5,133 nt of DNA, taken from NCBI GenBank assembly GCA_947453015.1, contig CANGFL010000138.1:1-5133 (forward strand), in the 5' to 3' direction. Source of the DNA: Oxalobacteraceae bacterium. GTDB lineage: Bacteria > Pseudomonadota > Gammaproteobacteria > Burkholderiales > Burkholderiaceae_D. Below, in pieces: positions 1 through 5,133 of this stretch. Each line of letters opens with the position of its first letter. The stretch's first letter is position 1. Below the pieces are notes generated by a model that saw only the letters and a program-made list of their open reading frames with translations, was not told the origin of the DNA and searched no databases. The position numbers and the translations under genes were made by a program.

Positions 1-699
1 GCCGGTGCCGGTGGCACTGAAGCGCAAGACTGGGCCTCGATGCTGCTGCGCCAGTATCTGCGGTACTGCGAACGCAAAGGCTTCAAGACTGAAATTTTGG
101 AACAATCCGATGGTGATGTGGCAGGTATTAAAACCGCCACCATCAAAGTAGATGGCGATCACGCGTATGGTTTTTTACGCACTGAAACTGGCGTTCATCG
201 TCTGGTGCGCAAATCACCTTTCGATTCAGCGAATGGTCGTCACACATCATTCTCTAGTTTGTTTGTGTATCCCGAAGTCGATGATTCGGTCGAAATCGAT
301 GTGAACCCAGCGGATGTACGTATCGACACCTACCGTGCTTCCGGTGCGGGTGGTCAGCACATTAACAAAACTGACTCCGCTGTTCGCCTGACTCACACTC
401 CCTCGGGCATTGTCGTGCAATGCCAAAATGATCGCAGTCAGCACCGCAACCGTGCAGAAGCCTGGGCGATGTTGAAATCACGTCTGTACGAATTAGAAAT
501 GCGCAAGCGTATGAGTGAGCAGCAAAAACTCGAAGACTCGAAAACCGATATCGGCTGGGGACATCAAATCCGCTCGTATGTGCTGGATCAATCGCGCATT
601 AAAGATTTGCGTACTAATTTTGAAACAGGCAACACCAAAGCGGTACTCGATGGCGATCTGGATGAATTCATCGCTGCCTCACTCAAGCAAGGCGTTTAA
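1..699 (+). CDS. prfB: Peptide chain release factor 2 (RF2), 5' end missing
   Basis: RF2 recognises UGA and UAA in the ribosomal A site and triggers hydrolysis of the finished peptide from the P-site tRNA. The reading frame is open from base 1, so the gene starts before the window; 232 codons are visible and the ATG at 40 is internal. E. coli RF2 has 365 residues, so about the first 130 are missing, including the place where many prfB genes carry a programmed +1 frameshift at an internal UGA. Visible marks are the SPF stop-codon recognition tripeptide (visible residues about 72-74), the catalytic GGQ loop in SGAGGQH (residues 117-119, bases 349-357), and the RF signature that continues through QCQNDRSQH. 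The residue four before the first Gly of GGQ is Ala, as in most RF2s, not the Thr of E. coli K-12. It ends in TAA and lies 28 nt before lysS, probably in the same operon. The identification is secure. Confidence 0.97.
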   Translation, partial: AGAGGTEAQDWASMLLRQYLRYCERKGFKTEILEQSDGDVAGIKTATIKVDGDHAYGFLRTETGVHRLVRKSPFDSANGRHTSFSSLFVYPEVDDSVEIDVNPADVRIDTYRASGAGGQHINKTDSAVRLTHTPSGIVVQCQNDRSQHRNRAEAWAMLKSRLYELEMRKRMSEQQKLEDSKTDIGWGHQIRSYVLDQSRIKDLRTNFETGNTKAVLDGDLDEFIAASLKQGV

Positions 700-727
700 A
701 ACTATTAATGCATCCTAATTAGCGACC

Positions 728-2257
728 ATGAACGATAAAATCCAAGCCGTACCTGAAGAAAAAGATGAAAACACCATCATCGCCGAGCGCCGTGCAAAGT
801 TAGCCGCCATTCGCGAAAAAGGTATCGCCTTTCCCAATGATTTTCGTCCACAACACAAAGCCTCTGATTTACACGAAAAGTTTGGCGAAGCTGAACGTGA
901 ATCTTTAGAAAGCCAAAACGTTCATGTGGTCGTTGCAGGTCGCATGATGTTGAAGCGCGTAATGGGTAAGGCCTCATTCGCAACGATTCAAGATGCCTCG
1001 GGCCTGCGTGCTGATGGCCGCATTCAGCTCTACATCACCAATGAATTAACCGGTGAAGCGGATCACGAAAGCTTCAAGCATTTTGATTTGGGCGATATTT
1101 TGGGTGCCGAAGGTACGCTATTCAAAACTAAGACAGGAGAGCTATCGATCAAGGTAAGCACGCTACGCTTACTCACTAAATCGCTGCGCCCTCTGCCCGA
1201 TAAATTCCATGGCCTGTCAGATCAAGAAACTAAATACCGTCAACGCTATGTTGATTTGATCACTAGCGAAGAAACTCGTCGCACTTTTAAAGCACGCACC
1301 GCCGCGGTTGCTTCAATCCGTCGTTTCATGGACAGCCATGAATTCATGGAAGTAGAAACACCGATGCTGCATGTGATTCCTGGTGGTGCGGCTGCCAAAC
1401 CATTTATTACTCACCACAATGCGTTGGATATGGAAATGTATCTACGTATTGCGCCTGAGTTGTATTTAAAGCGTTTGGTCGTAGGCGGATTTGATCGTGT
1501 ATTTGAAGTTAATCGTAATTTCCGTAACGAAGGTGTGTCACCTCGTCACAATCCAGAATTTACGATGATGGAATTTTATGCCGCCTATGTTGATTACAAA
1601 TGGCTCATGGATTTTACCGAAGCGTTGATACGACAAGCCGCGATTGATGCGCATGGAACAGCTGCCCTCACCTATCAGGGTCGTGAGTTGGATTTATCTA
1701 AGCCGTTTCACCGCATGACGATTGTGGAAGCGATCAACAAGTTTGCTCCGCACTACACGCATGAACAATTAAATGACGCTGAGTTTCTTAAAAAAGAACT
1801 CAAGCAAAAATTTGACGTTAAGCCACATGCTATTTCTGGTCTCGGTGCATTGCAGTTATCGCTATTCGAAGAAACCGCCGAATCACATCTGTGGGAACCC
1901 ACCTACATTATTGATTATCCGGTTGAGGTATCGCCACTGGCACGCGCCTCGGATACGGTAGCGGGCATTACCGAGCGTTTTGAGCTGTTTATTACTGGTC
2001 GCGAAATCGCAAATGGATTTTCTGAGCTTAACGACGCAGAAGATCAGGCAGCACGCTTTCAAGCGCAGGTGGCTGCTAAAAAAGCGGGTGATGATGAGGC
2101 CATGTACTACGACGCCGACTACATTCGGGCGCTAGAATATGGCATGCCACCCACAGGTGGTTGCGGTATCGGCATCGATCGCTTAATGATGCTGATTACC
2201 GATTCACCGAATATTCGTGATGTGATTTTGTTTCCTCATTTGCGCAGAGAAGACTAA
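728..2257 (+). CDS. lysS: Lysyl-tRNA synthetase, class II
   Basis: This cytoplasmic enzyme charges tRNA-Lys with lysine using ATP. The 509 residues match the usual 500-515 of the family. An N-terminal helical extension (about 1-60) is followed by the OB-fold anticodon-binding domain (about 66-150) and the class II catalytic core. The lysine-type linker [10 protein letters not shown] lies near 169-178. Motif 1 is around 203-222 (FMEVETPML then PGGAAAKPF). Motif 2 contains FRNEG (265-269) and [11 protein letters not shown] (274-284). Motif 3 is [12 protein letters not shown] (478-489). All core elements are present and nothing is truncated. The ATG at 728 gives the expected family N-terminus, but no convincing Shine-Dalgarno precedes it, so translation may lean on coupling to prfB 28 nt upstream. 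Downstream, an insertion sequence begins only 15 nt after the stop codon. Confidence 0.97.
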   Translation: MNDKIQAVPEEKDENTIIAERRAKLAAIREKGIAFPNDFRPQHKASDLHEKFGEAERESLESQNVHVVVAGRMMLKRVMGKASFATIQDASGLRADGRIQLYITNELTGEADHESFKHFDLGDILGAEGTLFKTKTGELSIKVSTLRLLTKSLRPLPDKFHGLSDQETKYRQRYVDLITSEETRRTFKARTAAVASIRRFMDSHEFMEVETPMLHVIPGGAAAKPFITHHNALDMEMYLRIAPELYLKRLVVGGFDRVFEVNRNFRNEGVSPRHNPEFTMMEFYAAYVDYKWLMDFTEALIRQAAIDAHGTAALTYQGRELDLSKPFHRMTIVEAINKFAPHYTHEQLNDAEFLKKELKQKFDVKPHAISGLGALQLSLFEETAESHLWEPTYIIDYPVEVSPLARASDTVAGITERFELFITGREIANGFSELNDAEDQAARFQAQVAAKKAGDDEAMYYDADYIRALEYGMPPTGGCGIGIDRLMMLITDSPNIRDVILFPHLRRED

Positions 2258-2269
2258 ATACTCGATAAG

Positions 2270-2272
2270 TAT
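2270..2272. repeat. Target site duplication TAT, left copy
   Basis: TAT directly abuts the left IS end and is repeated at 3583-3585 directly outside the right end. A 3-bp duplication fits the IS3 family. Chance agreement of three A/T bases is possible, but both inverted repeats end exactly at these bases. Confidence 0.8.
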
Positions 2273-2296
2273 TGACCCGTCCTGCTATACGTTGAC
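2273..2296. repeat. IS terminal inverted repeat, orfB-side end (IRR)
   Basis: This 24-bp end pairs with the reverse complement of 3559-3582. The outer 11 bases and inner 7 bases are identical, and the middle 6 (2284-2289) differ. It starts with TG, as IS3-family tips do. Confidence 0.92.
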
Positions 2297-2299
2297 GGT

Positions 2300-3178
2300 T
2301 TACGTACTAAAGAACGCCTGATGCACCGCATCGGGCGTTTTGTATTTTAGGCTCAAGTGCAGGCGTTTCTGATTGTAGATCTGAACAGACTCGTCAACCA
2401 TTTGTTTCGCCTCTGCGAGATTGGCTGGTTTGTTAAGCAAGAACTCGCCTTTTAAGATGCCGTTGACCCGTTCTGCTAAGGCATTTTGGTAACAGTCATA
2501 GCCGTCTGTCATGGAACATGTCACGTCATATTTGGCGTGGATGGCCTGATAGAACGATGAGCAGTACTGAATGCCTCTATCGGAGTGGTGAATGAGCGGT
2601 AGTTTGCTCTTCCTCTGTTTTAACGCTTTCTTAAAAGCTATAGCCACTTCTTCAGTCTGCAGAGTCGAATGAACGTGGTGACCCACGATCTTGCGTGAGT
2701 ACGCATCAGTCACCAGGCTCAGGTATGCAAACTTCTCTCGGGTGGCTAAATAGGTGATGTCAGCGACCCAGACTTCTTCGGGCCGCTCTGGCACTCGCTT
2801 GGCGTCGCCGTTTAGAAGATTCGGATGCCTTCGGAATCGGTGATGGCTATCTGTCGTCTTGTGATAGGCCCGGCGATTAGCCACAAGAAGCCTAGCTCGC
2901 CTGAGTAAACCAAACAATGCATCGCGCCCCAAACTCACTCCCGCTGTCGCCAACTCCGGCTGAAGCATTGCATGGAGCTTGCGGGTACCAACCCTGGGTT
3001 GGAGCGTGCGCTCTTTGCGAACCCGGGCGAGAATCTGATCGTTCAACGATTCTCTGACCGACTCTCGTGCCAACCCTTGGTAGTAAGCTTGTCGACTGAT
3101 ACCAACAAACCTGCAGGCTTGCGCTACGCTTATTCGAACAGTTTTTTGCCCTTCAAGCGCAAGCCTAAAGGCTTTTTT
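2300..3178 (-). CDS. IS3-family transposase OrfB part (integrase catalytic domain), expressed by -1 frameshift
   Basis: This is the catalytic half of an IS3 transposase, which cuts and joins the element's ends through a retroviral-integrase-type RNase H fold. Counting residues from the TTG at 3073, the triad is D105 (in VWVADITY), D165 (in HHSDRG) and E201 (in NALAERVNG), with exactly 35 residues between the second D and E and a Lys seven residues after E. The active site is therefore intact. The frame is open upstream to about 3196, and the stretch before the TTG encodes a typical OrfB N-terminal motif (ACRFVGISRQAYY). The TTG is therefore not the real start. No ATG, GTG or TTG occurs in frame before it, so the protein should be made only as an OrfAB fusion by slipping at 3172-3178. 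The orfA stop codon at 3250-3252 should prevent that here. It ends four bases inside the left inverted repeat. Confidence 0.9.
   Translation of the reverse strand, partial: KKAFRLALEGQKTVRISVAQACRFVGISRQAYYQGLARESVRESLNDQILARVRKERTLQPRVGTRKLHAMLQPELATAGVSLGRDALFGLLRRARLLVANRRAYHKTTDSHHRFRRHPNLLNGDAKRVPERPEEVWVADITYLATREKFAYLSLVTDAYSRKIVGHHVHSTLQTEEVAIAFKKALKQRKSKLPLIHHSDRGIQYCSSFYQAIHAKYDVTCSMTDGYDCYQNALAERVNGILKGEFLLNKPANLAEAKQMVDESVQIYNQKRLHLSLKYKTPDAVHQAFFST
2311..2348 (+). terminator. Terminator-like hairpin inside the IS, reading in the lysS direction
   Basis: AACGCCTGATGC (2313-2324) pairs with GCATCGGGCGTT (2328-2339) over a 3-nt loop, with 11 Watson-Crick pairs and one G-U pair. It is followed by a T-rich tail, TTGTATTTT (2340-2348). 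It begins about 55 nt past the lysS stop and overlaps the 3' coding end of orfB on the other strand. It would stop lysS transcripts entering the element. Function is inferred from shape alone. Confidence 0.6.
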
Positions 3179-3528
3179 GGGACAGTTACCCCATACTCAG
3201 TCTTGATGATGTCGAGCATCGATTCAAACAGCTGGGCCTTTAAGTTGGATTACTTGAGCTGCATCTCTAACTCTTTGATGCGCTGCTCCGGTGTCTGCGG
3301 TCGCTTCTCTGTTTCCATCACAGGCCTCTTCAAGTCGGACCCACCCAGTTTATGCCAATCAAGCTGACCATGCTTTCTTAACCATATCAGTACCGTCGAT
3401 CTTCCTTGTATGCCATAGCGGCTCTGAGCCTCTTTATAGGTCATCTCGCCTTTTTCAATTTGCTCAACGACTGCCAATTTAAAAGCCATCGTGTAATCGC
3501 GCTGTGTACGCTTAATCCAAGCACCCAT
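3130..3528 (-). pseudogene. IS3-family OrfA (DNA-binding part of transposase), interrupted by in-frame TAA
   Basis: OrfA binds the IS ends and supplies the N-terminus of the OrfAB transposase. I chose the ATG at 3528 because GGGAAG (3535-3540) lies 6 nt upstream; a TTG at 3552 is in frame but has less support. Residues from about MAFKLAVVEQ through WLRKHGQLDW form the helix-turn-helix. A coiled coil begins at EQRIKELEMQ. Codon 93 is TAA (3250-3252). The same frame then continues with SNLKAQLFESMLDIIKTEYG, which has clear family character, up to the expected stop at 3130-3132 beyond the slippery site. The intact protein would have about 132 residues; the stop leaves 92. Because the frame does not shift, a single base substitution from a sense codon such as GAA or CAA is the simplest cause. 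A sequencing error cannot be excluded. Confidence 0.88.
3172..3178 (-). promoter_or_regulatory. Programmed -1 ribosomal frameshift site A_AAA_AAG
   Basis: Reading in the orfA frame (..ccA AAA AAG cct), this is the canonical IS3-family slippery heptamer. A -1 slip moves ribosomes from orfA into orfB and gives the join VPKKAFRLALEGQK. Just after it, GCCTTT can pair with AAGGGC (spanning 3172-3148, one G-U pair), a possible weak stimulator hairpin. A second A6 run lies at 3142-3147 but is not followed by G. Confidence 0.85.
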
Positions 3529-3558
3529 CTGACACTTCCCTTTCAAATTCAAAAAAGT

Positions 3559-3582
3559 GTCAACGCTATTTAGGACGGGTCA
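3559..3582. repeat. IS terminal inverted repeat, orfA-side end (IRL)
   Basis: This is the mate of the repeat at 2273-2296. On the - strand the inner part holds a perfect TTGACA (3558-3563), which could be the -35 box of an inward transposase promoter. No good -10 box follows at 16-18 nt, so I do not call a promoter. Confidence 0.92.
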
Positions 3583-3585
3583 TAT
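3583..3585. repeat. Target site duplication TAT, right copy
   Basis: This is the second copy of the 3-bp TAT flanking the element (see 2270-2272). Removing the element and one copy restores a 22-nt gap between the lysS stop and the first base of the terminator stem at 3593. Confidence 0.8.
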
Positions 3586-3592
3586 TTCAAAT

Positions 3593-3625
3593 AAAAAGCC
3601 CCGTTAATAAAACGGGGCTTTTTTT
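3593..3625. terminator. Rho-independent terminator, probably the original lysS terminator
   Basis: AAAAAGCCCCGTT (3593-3605) and AACGGGGCTTTTT (3611-3623) form a perfect 13-bp stem with a 5-nt AATAA loop and a run of seven T. The A tract on the left arm makes it potentially bidirectional. It lies just outside the IS. Removing the element puts it 22 nt after the lysS stop, which is where a lysS terminator is expected. It also insulates the chaperone gene downstream. Confidence 0.92.
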
Positions 3626-3725
3626 ATATCAAATACTTGTAACACTCCCTTATGACCTTTTCATTACAAATTGATTAATATATTTATAAAGGAAATTGGA
3701 ATTATTTTGTTTAAGCGGTTACCCA

Positions 3726-3759
3726 CCTCATTGAATTTTTAAAAATCAATAATGAGAGG
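3726..3759 (+). promoter_or_regulatory. Inverted repeat able to mask the ribosome binding site
   Basis: CTCATT (3727-3732) is complementary to AATGAG (3751-3756), and CCTC (3726-3729) can pair with GAGG (3756-3759) of the Shine-Dalgarno. In between, ATTTTTAAAAAT (3735-3746) is a perfect palindrome, and ATTGA/TCAAT offers an alternative stem. The stems are A-U rich and weak. A role in translation control is possible but unproven. Confidence 0.35.
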
Positions 3760-3760
3760 A
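3754..3760 (+). promoter_or_regulatory. Shine-Dalgarno GAGAGGA of the chaperone-like gene
   Basis: GAGAGGA sits 8 nt before the ATG at 3769, which fixes the start of that gene. It lies in the 3' arm of the inverted repeat at 3726-3759. Confidence 0.8.
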
Positions 3761-3768
3761 ACTACACC

Positions 3769-4185
3769 ATGTGGAAACCGAGACAACGTAATTTAATTAA
3801 CGATCTTTGCATCATCGCAGGCATACCTGATTCACTCCATCTCATTCTTGAAGCCGGCACGTTCAGCTGCCAAGATATTCCAGTAACAATTCTTCCAGGC
3901 ACCACCGACAACAGTTTCGCCATTTATGTACAGCTAGGCCAACCCGAACCGTCACAGATCACAACCATTTACCGTCGCTTACTCGAACTTAATTTACTCA
4001 TTACTCACAAGCATGGAGAGCATCTGGCCATCGACCCAGAAAGTGGCGCAGCTGTTTATGGTTATGAATTAGCTTTTTCCACTGCGGAACAATTATGGAT
4101 AAGTCTGCAGCGCGCTACCGCACAAGCCATTGAATGGCGTTCGACATTTTTCCTACTGGAAGAATTAAGCGAGTTGCAATCATGA
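3769..4185 (+). CDS. CesT-like (class I) type III secretion chaperone, putative
   Basis: Class I chaperones are small acidic cytoplasmic dimers that bind the N-terminal part of one or a few type III effectors and keep them fit for secretion. This 138-residue protein has the usual size and charge (about 16 Asp/Glu against 8 Lys/Arg). Its central stretch YRRLLELNLLITHKHG, then LAIDPESGAAVYGYEL (about 68-101), matches the CesT-family pattern of a Leu-rich helix, a Gly turn, and a strand with Asp-Pro and Ser-Gly-Ala before a hydrophobic strand. A C-terminal amphipathic helix follows. There is no signal peptide and no membrane segment. The start has a good Shine-Dalgarno (GAGAGGA, 8-nt spacer). 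Its stop overlaps the next start as ATGA, so the two are translationally coupled, and the next product is the likely client. The family call is from motif memory. A related YbjN-like or other small alpha/beta protein remains possible. Confidence 0.7.
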   Translation: MWKPRQRNLINDLCIIAGIPDSLHLILEAGTFSCQDIPVTILPGTTDNSFAIYVQLGQPEPSQITTIYRRLLELNLLITHKHGEHLAIDPESGAAVYGYELAFSTAEQLWISLQRATAQAIEWRSTFFLLEELSELQS

Positions 4186-5133
4186 TTGACGACCTTGGCC
4201 CCGATGCGATGGGCATGCATTACCCCAGCTATGAACCGGCTACTAAGCCAGCTAATCAGTCCTCTACTCAACCCACCACAACTCCAGTAAAACCACCTAC
4301 CTTATCCATCAAAACAACCATGTTGGCGCACTCAGGCCGAGATATTGCGGGTCAGGTGTTTGGACGTACATTTGGACTAGCCTTGTTTAACGCTGCAGCC
4401 TACGTTGCCTCCGCCAGTGTTCCCTGCCAAATCGTTGCAGGCGGTCTGGGTGCTGTCTTTGTGGGCTTGCAAGCCCAACGACTAGCGGCTGCACAAATTG
4501 GCAGCGACACCATGCTTCAGTACTGTGGGGTTGCCGCTTGCACTTTAATGGGTGCTACGGCCGGAGCCGCCATTGCTTCGTTTGGCACCTATCAACCCGT
4601 TGCTGCCCTAGCCGTCGGCTCTGCGTTAGCTATTAGCGTTTCACTTGCTAAGTTTTGCAGAAAACGGCCTAACGATGACATTGCCATCGATGCTAGTAAG
4701 GCCACGATATTTCTAATCAGTACTGCTGCCTCGGTTTCTGCGATTACGTCGCTAGATACCTATCTCAGCCCCTCAATTAATCTGGCTCCCAAAAATTTAG
4801 GAGTCGTTTTAGAGGCTACGACGGTTGAATTATTCAAATCCTCACTCGAGCGCTGGGGACCATCGGTAGACCGACATGCTTTAAATTTTAATGGCAAAGT
4901 CTACGTATCACTGGCAGGTTTGTTACCTTATCTTGCTGCCACCGTTCTGCTGAATGGCTATGTCAGTGGAAAAATGCAGCCTGATCACGAAACCCATCAG
5001 TTTAAGGAATTGATATGGCCACTTCTTATTGGAGCTATCGCCAATGGTGTGCGTGGTGCATTCAATGCCGCTGCCGTATACGTATGTCATGAACGTGGCT
5101 GGGGTGTGGCCAAACCAGACGCCGCTATCATTA
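4182..5133 (+). CDS. Unrecognised multi-hydrophobic-segment protein, candidate type III effector or translocator, 3' end missing
   Basis: The frame is open from the ATG at 4182 to the window edge (317 codons, no stop), so the gene continues outside. I do not recognise a named family. Residues 1-50 are polar and rich in Thr, Pro, Ser and Gln, with no signal peptide, as in type III substrates whose early residues hold the secretion signal and chaperone-binding site. Hydrophobic, Ala/Gly-rich segments follow near 55-80, 81-104, 114-133, 137-158, 172-190, 240-260 and 277-301, broken by polar linkers (KFCRKRPNDD near 157-166; SSLERWGPSVDRH near 220-232). FNAAAYV (69-75) and FNAAAVYV (294-301) recur in two segments. 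The start overlaps the chaperone-like stop (ATGA) and has only a weak ribosome site, consistent with coupling. Alternatives are an ordinary inner-membrane protein or a secreted pore-like protein. Being a chaperone client is inferred from context only. Confidence 0.75.
   Translation, partial: MIDDLGPDAMGMHYPSYEPATKPANQSSTQPTTTPVKPPTLSIKTTMLAHSGRDIAGQVFGRTFGLALFNAAAYVASASVPCQIVAGGLGAVFVGLQAQRLAAAQIGSDTMLQYCGVAACTLMGATAGAAIASFGTYQPVAALAVGSALAISVSLAKFCRKRPNDDIAIDASKATIFLISTAASVSAITSLDTYLSPSINLAPKNLGVVLEATTVELFKSSLERWGPSVDRHALNFNGKVYVSLAGLLPYLAATVLLNGYVSGKMQPDHETHQFKELIWPLLIGAIANGVRGAFNAAAVYVCHERGWGVAKPDAAII

Larger units (their letters stand above)
2273..3582 (-). mobile_element. IS3-family insertion sequence, 1310 bp, apparently complete but with broken orfA
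   Basis: The element is bounded by imperfect 24-bp terminal inverted repeats that begin TGACCCGTCCT and end CGTTGAC, with 18 of 24 positions matching and a 6-nt mismatched centre. It is flanked on both sides by TAT, a 3-bp target duplication typical of several IS3-family groups. Inside, on the - strand, are orfA (helix-turn-helix and coiled coil), an A_AAA_AAG slippery heptamer at 3172-3178, and orfB in the -1 frame with a DD(35)E catalytic domain. That is the standard IS3 layout. The subgroup (IS3, IS150 or other) cannot be settled by eye. An in-frame TAA in orfA upstream of the slip site should block the fused transposase. Insertion was 15 nt after the lysS stop, in convergent orientation, and it separated lysS from the hairpin terminator at 3593-3625. 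Confidence 0.95.
3626..3768 (+). promoter_or_regulatory. A+T-rich intergenic region upstream of the chaperone-like gene, promoter expected
   Basis: This stretch follows a strong terminator, so the next gene needs its own promoter here. The best box pair I see is TTACAA (3664-3669) with TATAAA (3685-3690), but the 15-nt spacer is short. TTGTAA (3637-3642) with TTCATT is weaker. No clear activator site for a type III regulon is seen. Nothing else coding is evident. Confidence 0.4.

Noticed and set aside
247..444. 65-codon open frame on the - strand
   Set aside because: It is antisense to the conserved GGQ region of prfB.
515..718. 67-codon open frame on the + strand over the prfB end
   Set aside because: It is out of frame with the secure prfB reading and has no ribosome site or recognisable motif.
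777..983. 68-codon open frame on the - strand
   Set aside because: It is antisense to the lysS N-terminus, with no motif.
1773..1961. 62-codon open frame on the + strand
   Set aside because: It is out of frame within the lysS catalytic core.
2972..3367. 131-codon open frame on the + strand
   Set aside because: It lies antisense to orfA and orfB inside the element, has no domain character, and its length follows from the coding bias of the opposite strand.
3291..3482. 63-codon open frame on the + strand
   Set aside because: It is antisense to the orfA helix-turn-helix region.
3520..3563. Inward transposase promoter with perfect -35 TTGACA
   Set aside because: No acceptable -10 hexamer stands 16-18 nt downstream, and the TTGAC is part of the inverted repeat and may be kept for transposase binding.
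3698..3730. HrpL-type promoter look-alike, GGAATT followed by CCACCTC
   Set aside because: The first box lacks the GGAACC consensus, the spacer is 19 nt where 15-17 is expected, and the second box does not end in A. No PIP box (TTCGC-N15-TTCGC) was seen either.
4062..4271. 69-codon open frame on the - strand spanning the end of the chaperone gene
   Set aside because: It is antisense to two overlapping + strand genes with better support.
1..5133. CRISPR arrays, tRNA or rRNA genes, integrase attachment sites, riboswitches
   Set aside because: Both strands were read for regularly spaced repeats, cloverleaf-like ends and known leader patterns, and none was found.

Overview
The window looks like chromosome from a proteobacterium. 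The LysS N-terminus ([16 protein letters not shown], then AFPNDFRP) resembles betaproteobacterial LysS as I remember it, and prfB followed closely by lysS is a common proteobacterial order. The class is an inference from memory; no search was run. Base composition is mixed in the genes and strongly A+T-rich in the one long intergenic stretch.

Region 1 (1-2257, + strand) is housekeeping. It holds the 3' two thirds of prfB (peptide chain release factor 2, cut by the window edge) and, 28 nt later, a complete lysS (class II lysyl-tRNA synthetase). Both act in translation and are probably co-transcribed.

Region 2 (2273-3582) is a 1310-bp IS3-family insertion sequence that lies convergent to lysS. 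It has 24-bp imperfect terminal inverted repeats and a 3-bp TAT target duplication. It carries orfA and orfB on the - strand and a canonical A_AAA_AAG slippery heptamer for the -1 shift that would make the OrfAB transposase. The orfB catalytic triad is intact, but orfA has an in-frame TAA upstream of the slip site, so this copy is probably dead or nearly so. The element landed between lysS and what appears to be its original terminator (3593-3625). A second terminator-like hairpin lies inside the element, within the end of orfB, and reads in the lysS direction.

Region 3 (3626-3768) is an A+T-rich intergenic stretch with weak promoter candidates and an inverted repeat that overlaps the ribosome binding site of the next gene.

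Region 4 (3769-5133, + strand, runs off the end) is the accessory part. It holds a small acidic protein that looks like a CesT/class I type III secretion chaperone. This overlaps by ATGA a second, unrecognised gene for a multi-hydrophobic-segment protein with a Thr/Pro-rich polar N-terminus and no signal peptide. The arrangement is that of a secretion chaperone and its cognate membrane-targeted effector or translocator. No type III apparatus gene is visible, so this reading rests on the chaperone resemblance and on gene order.
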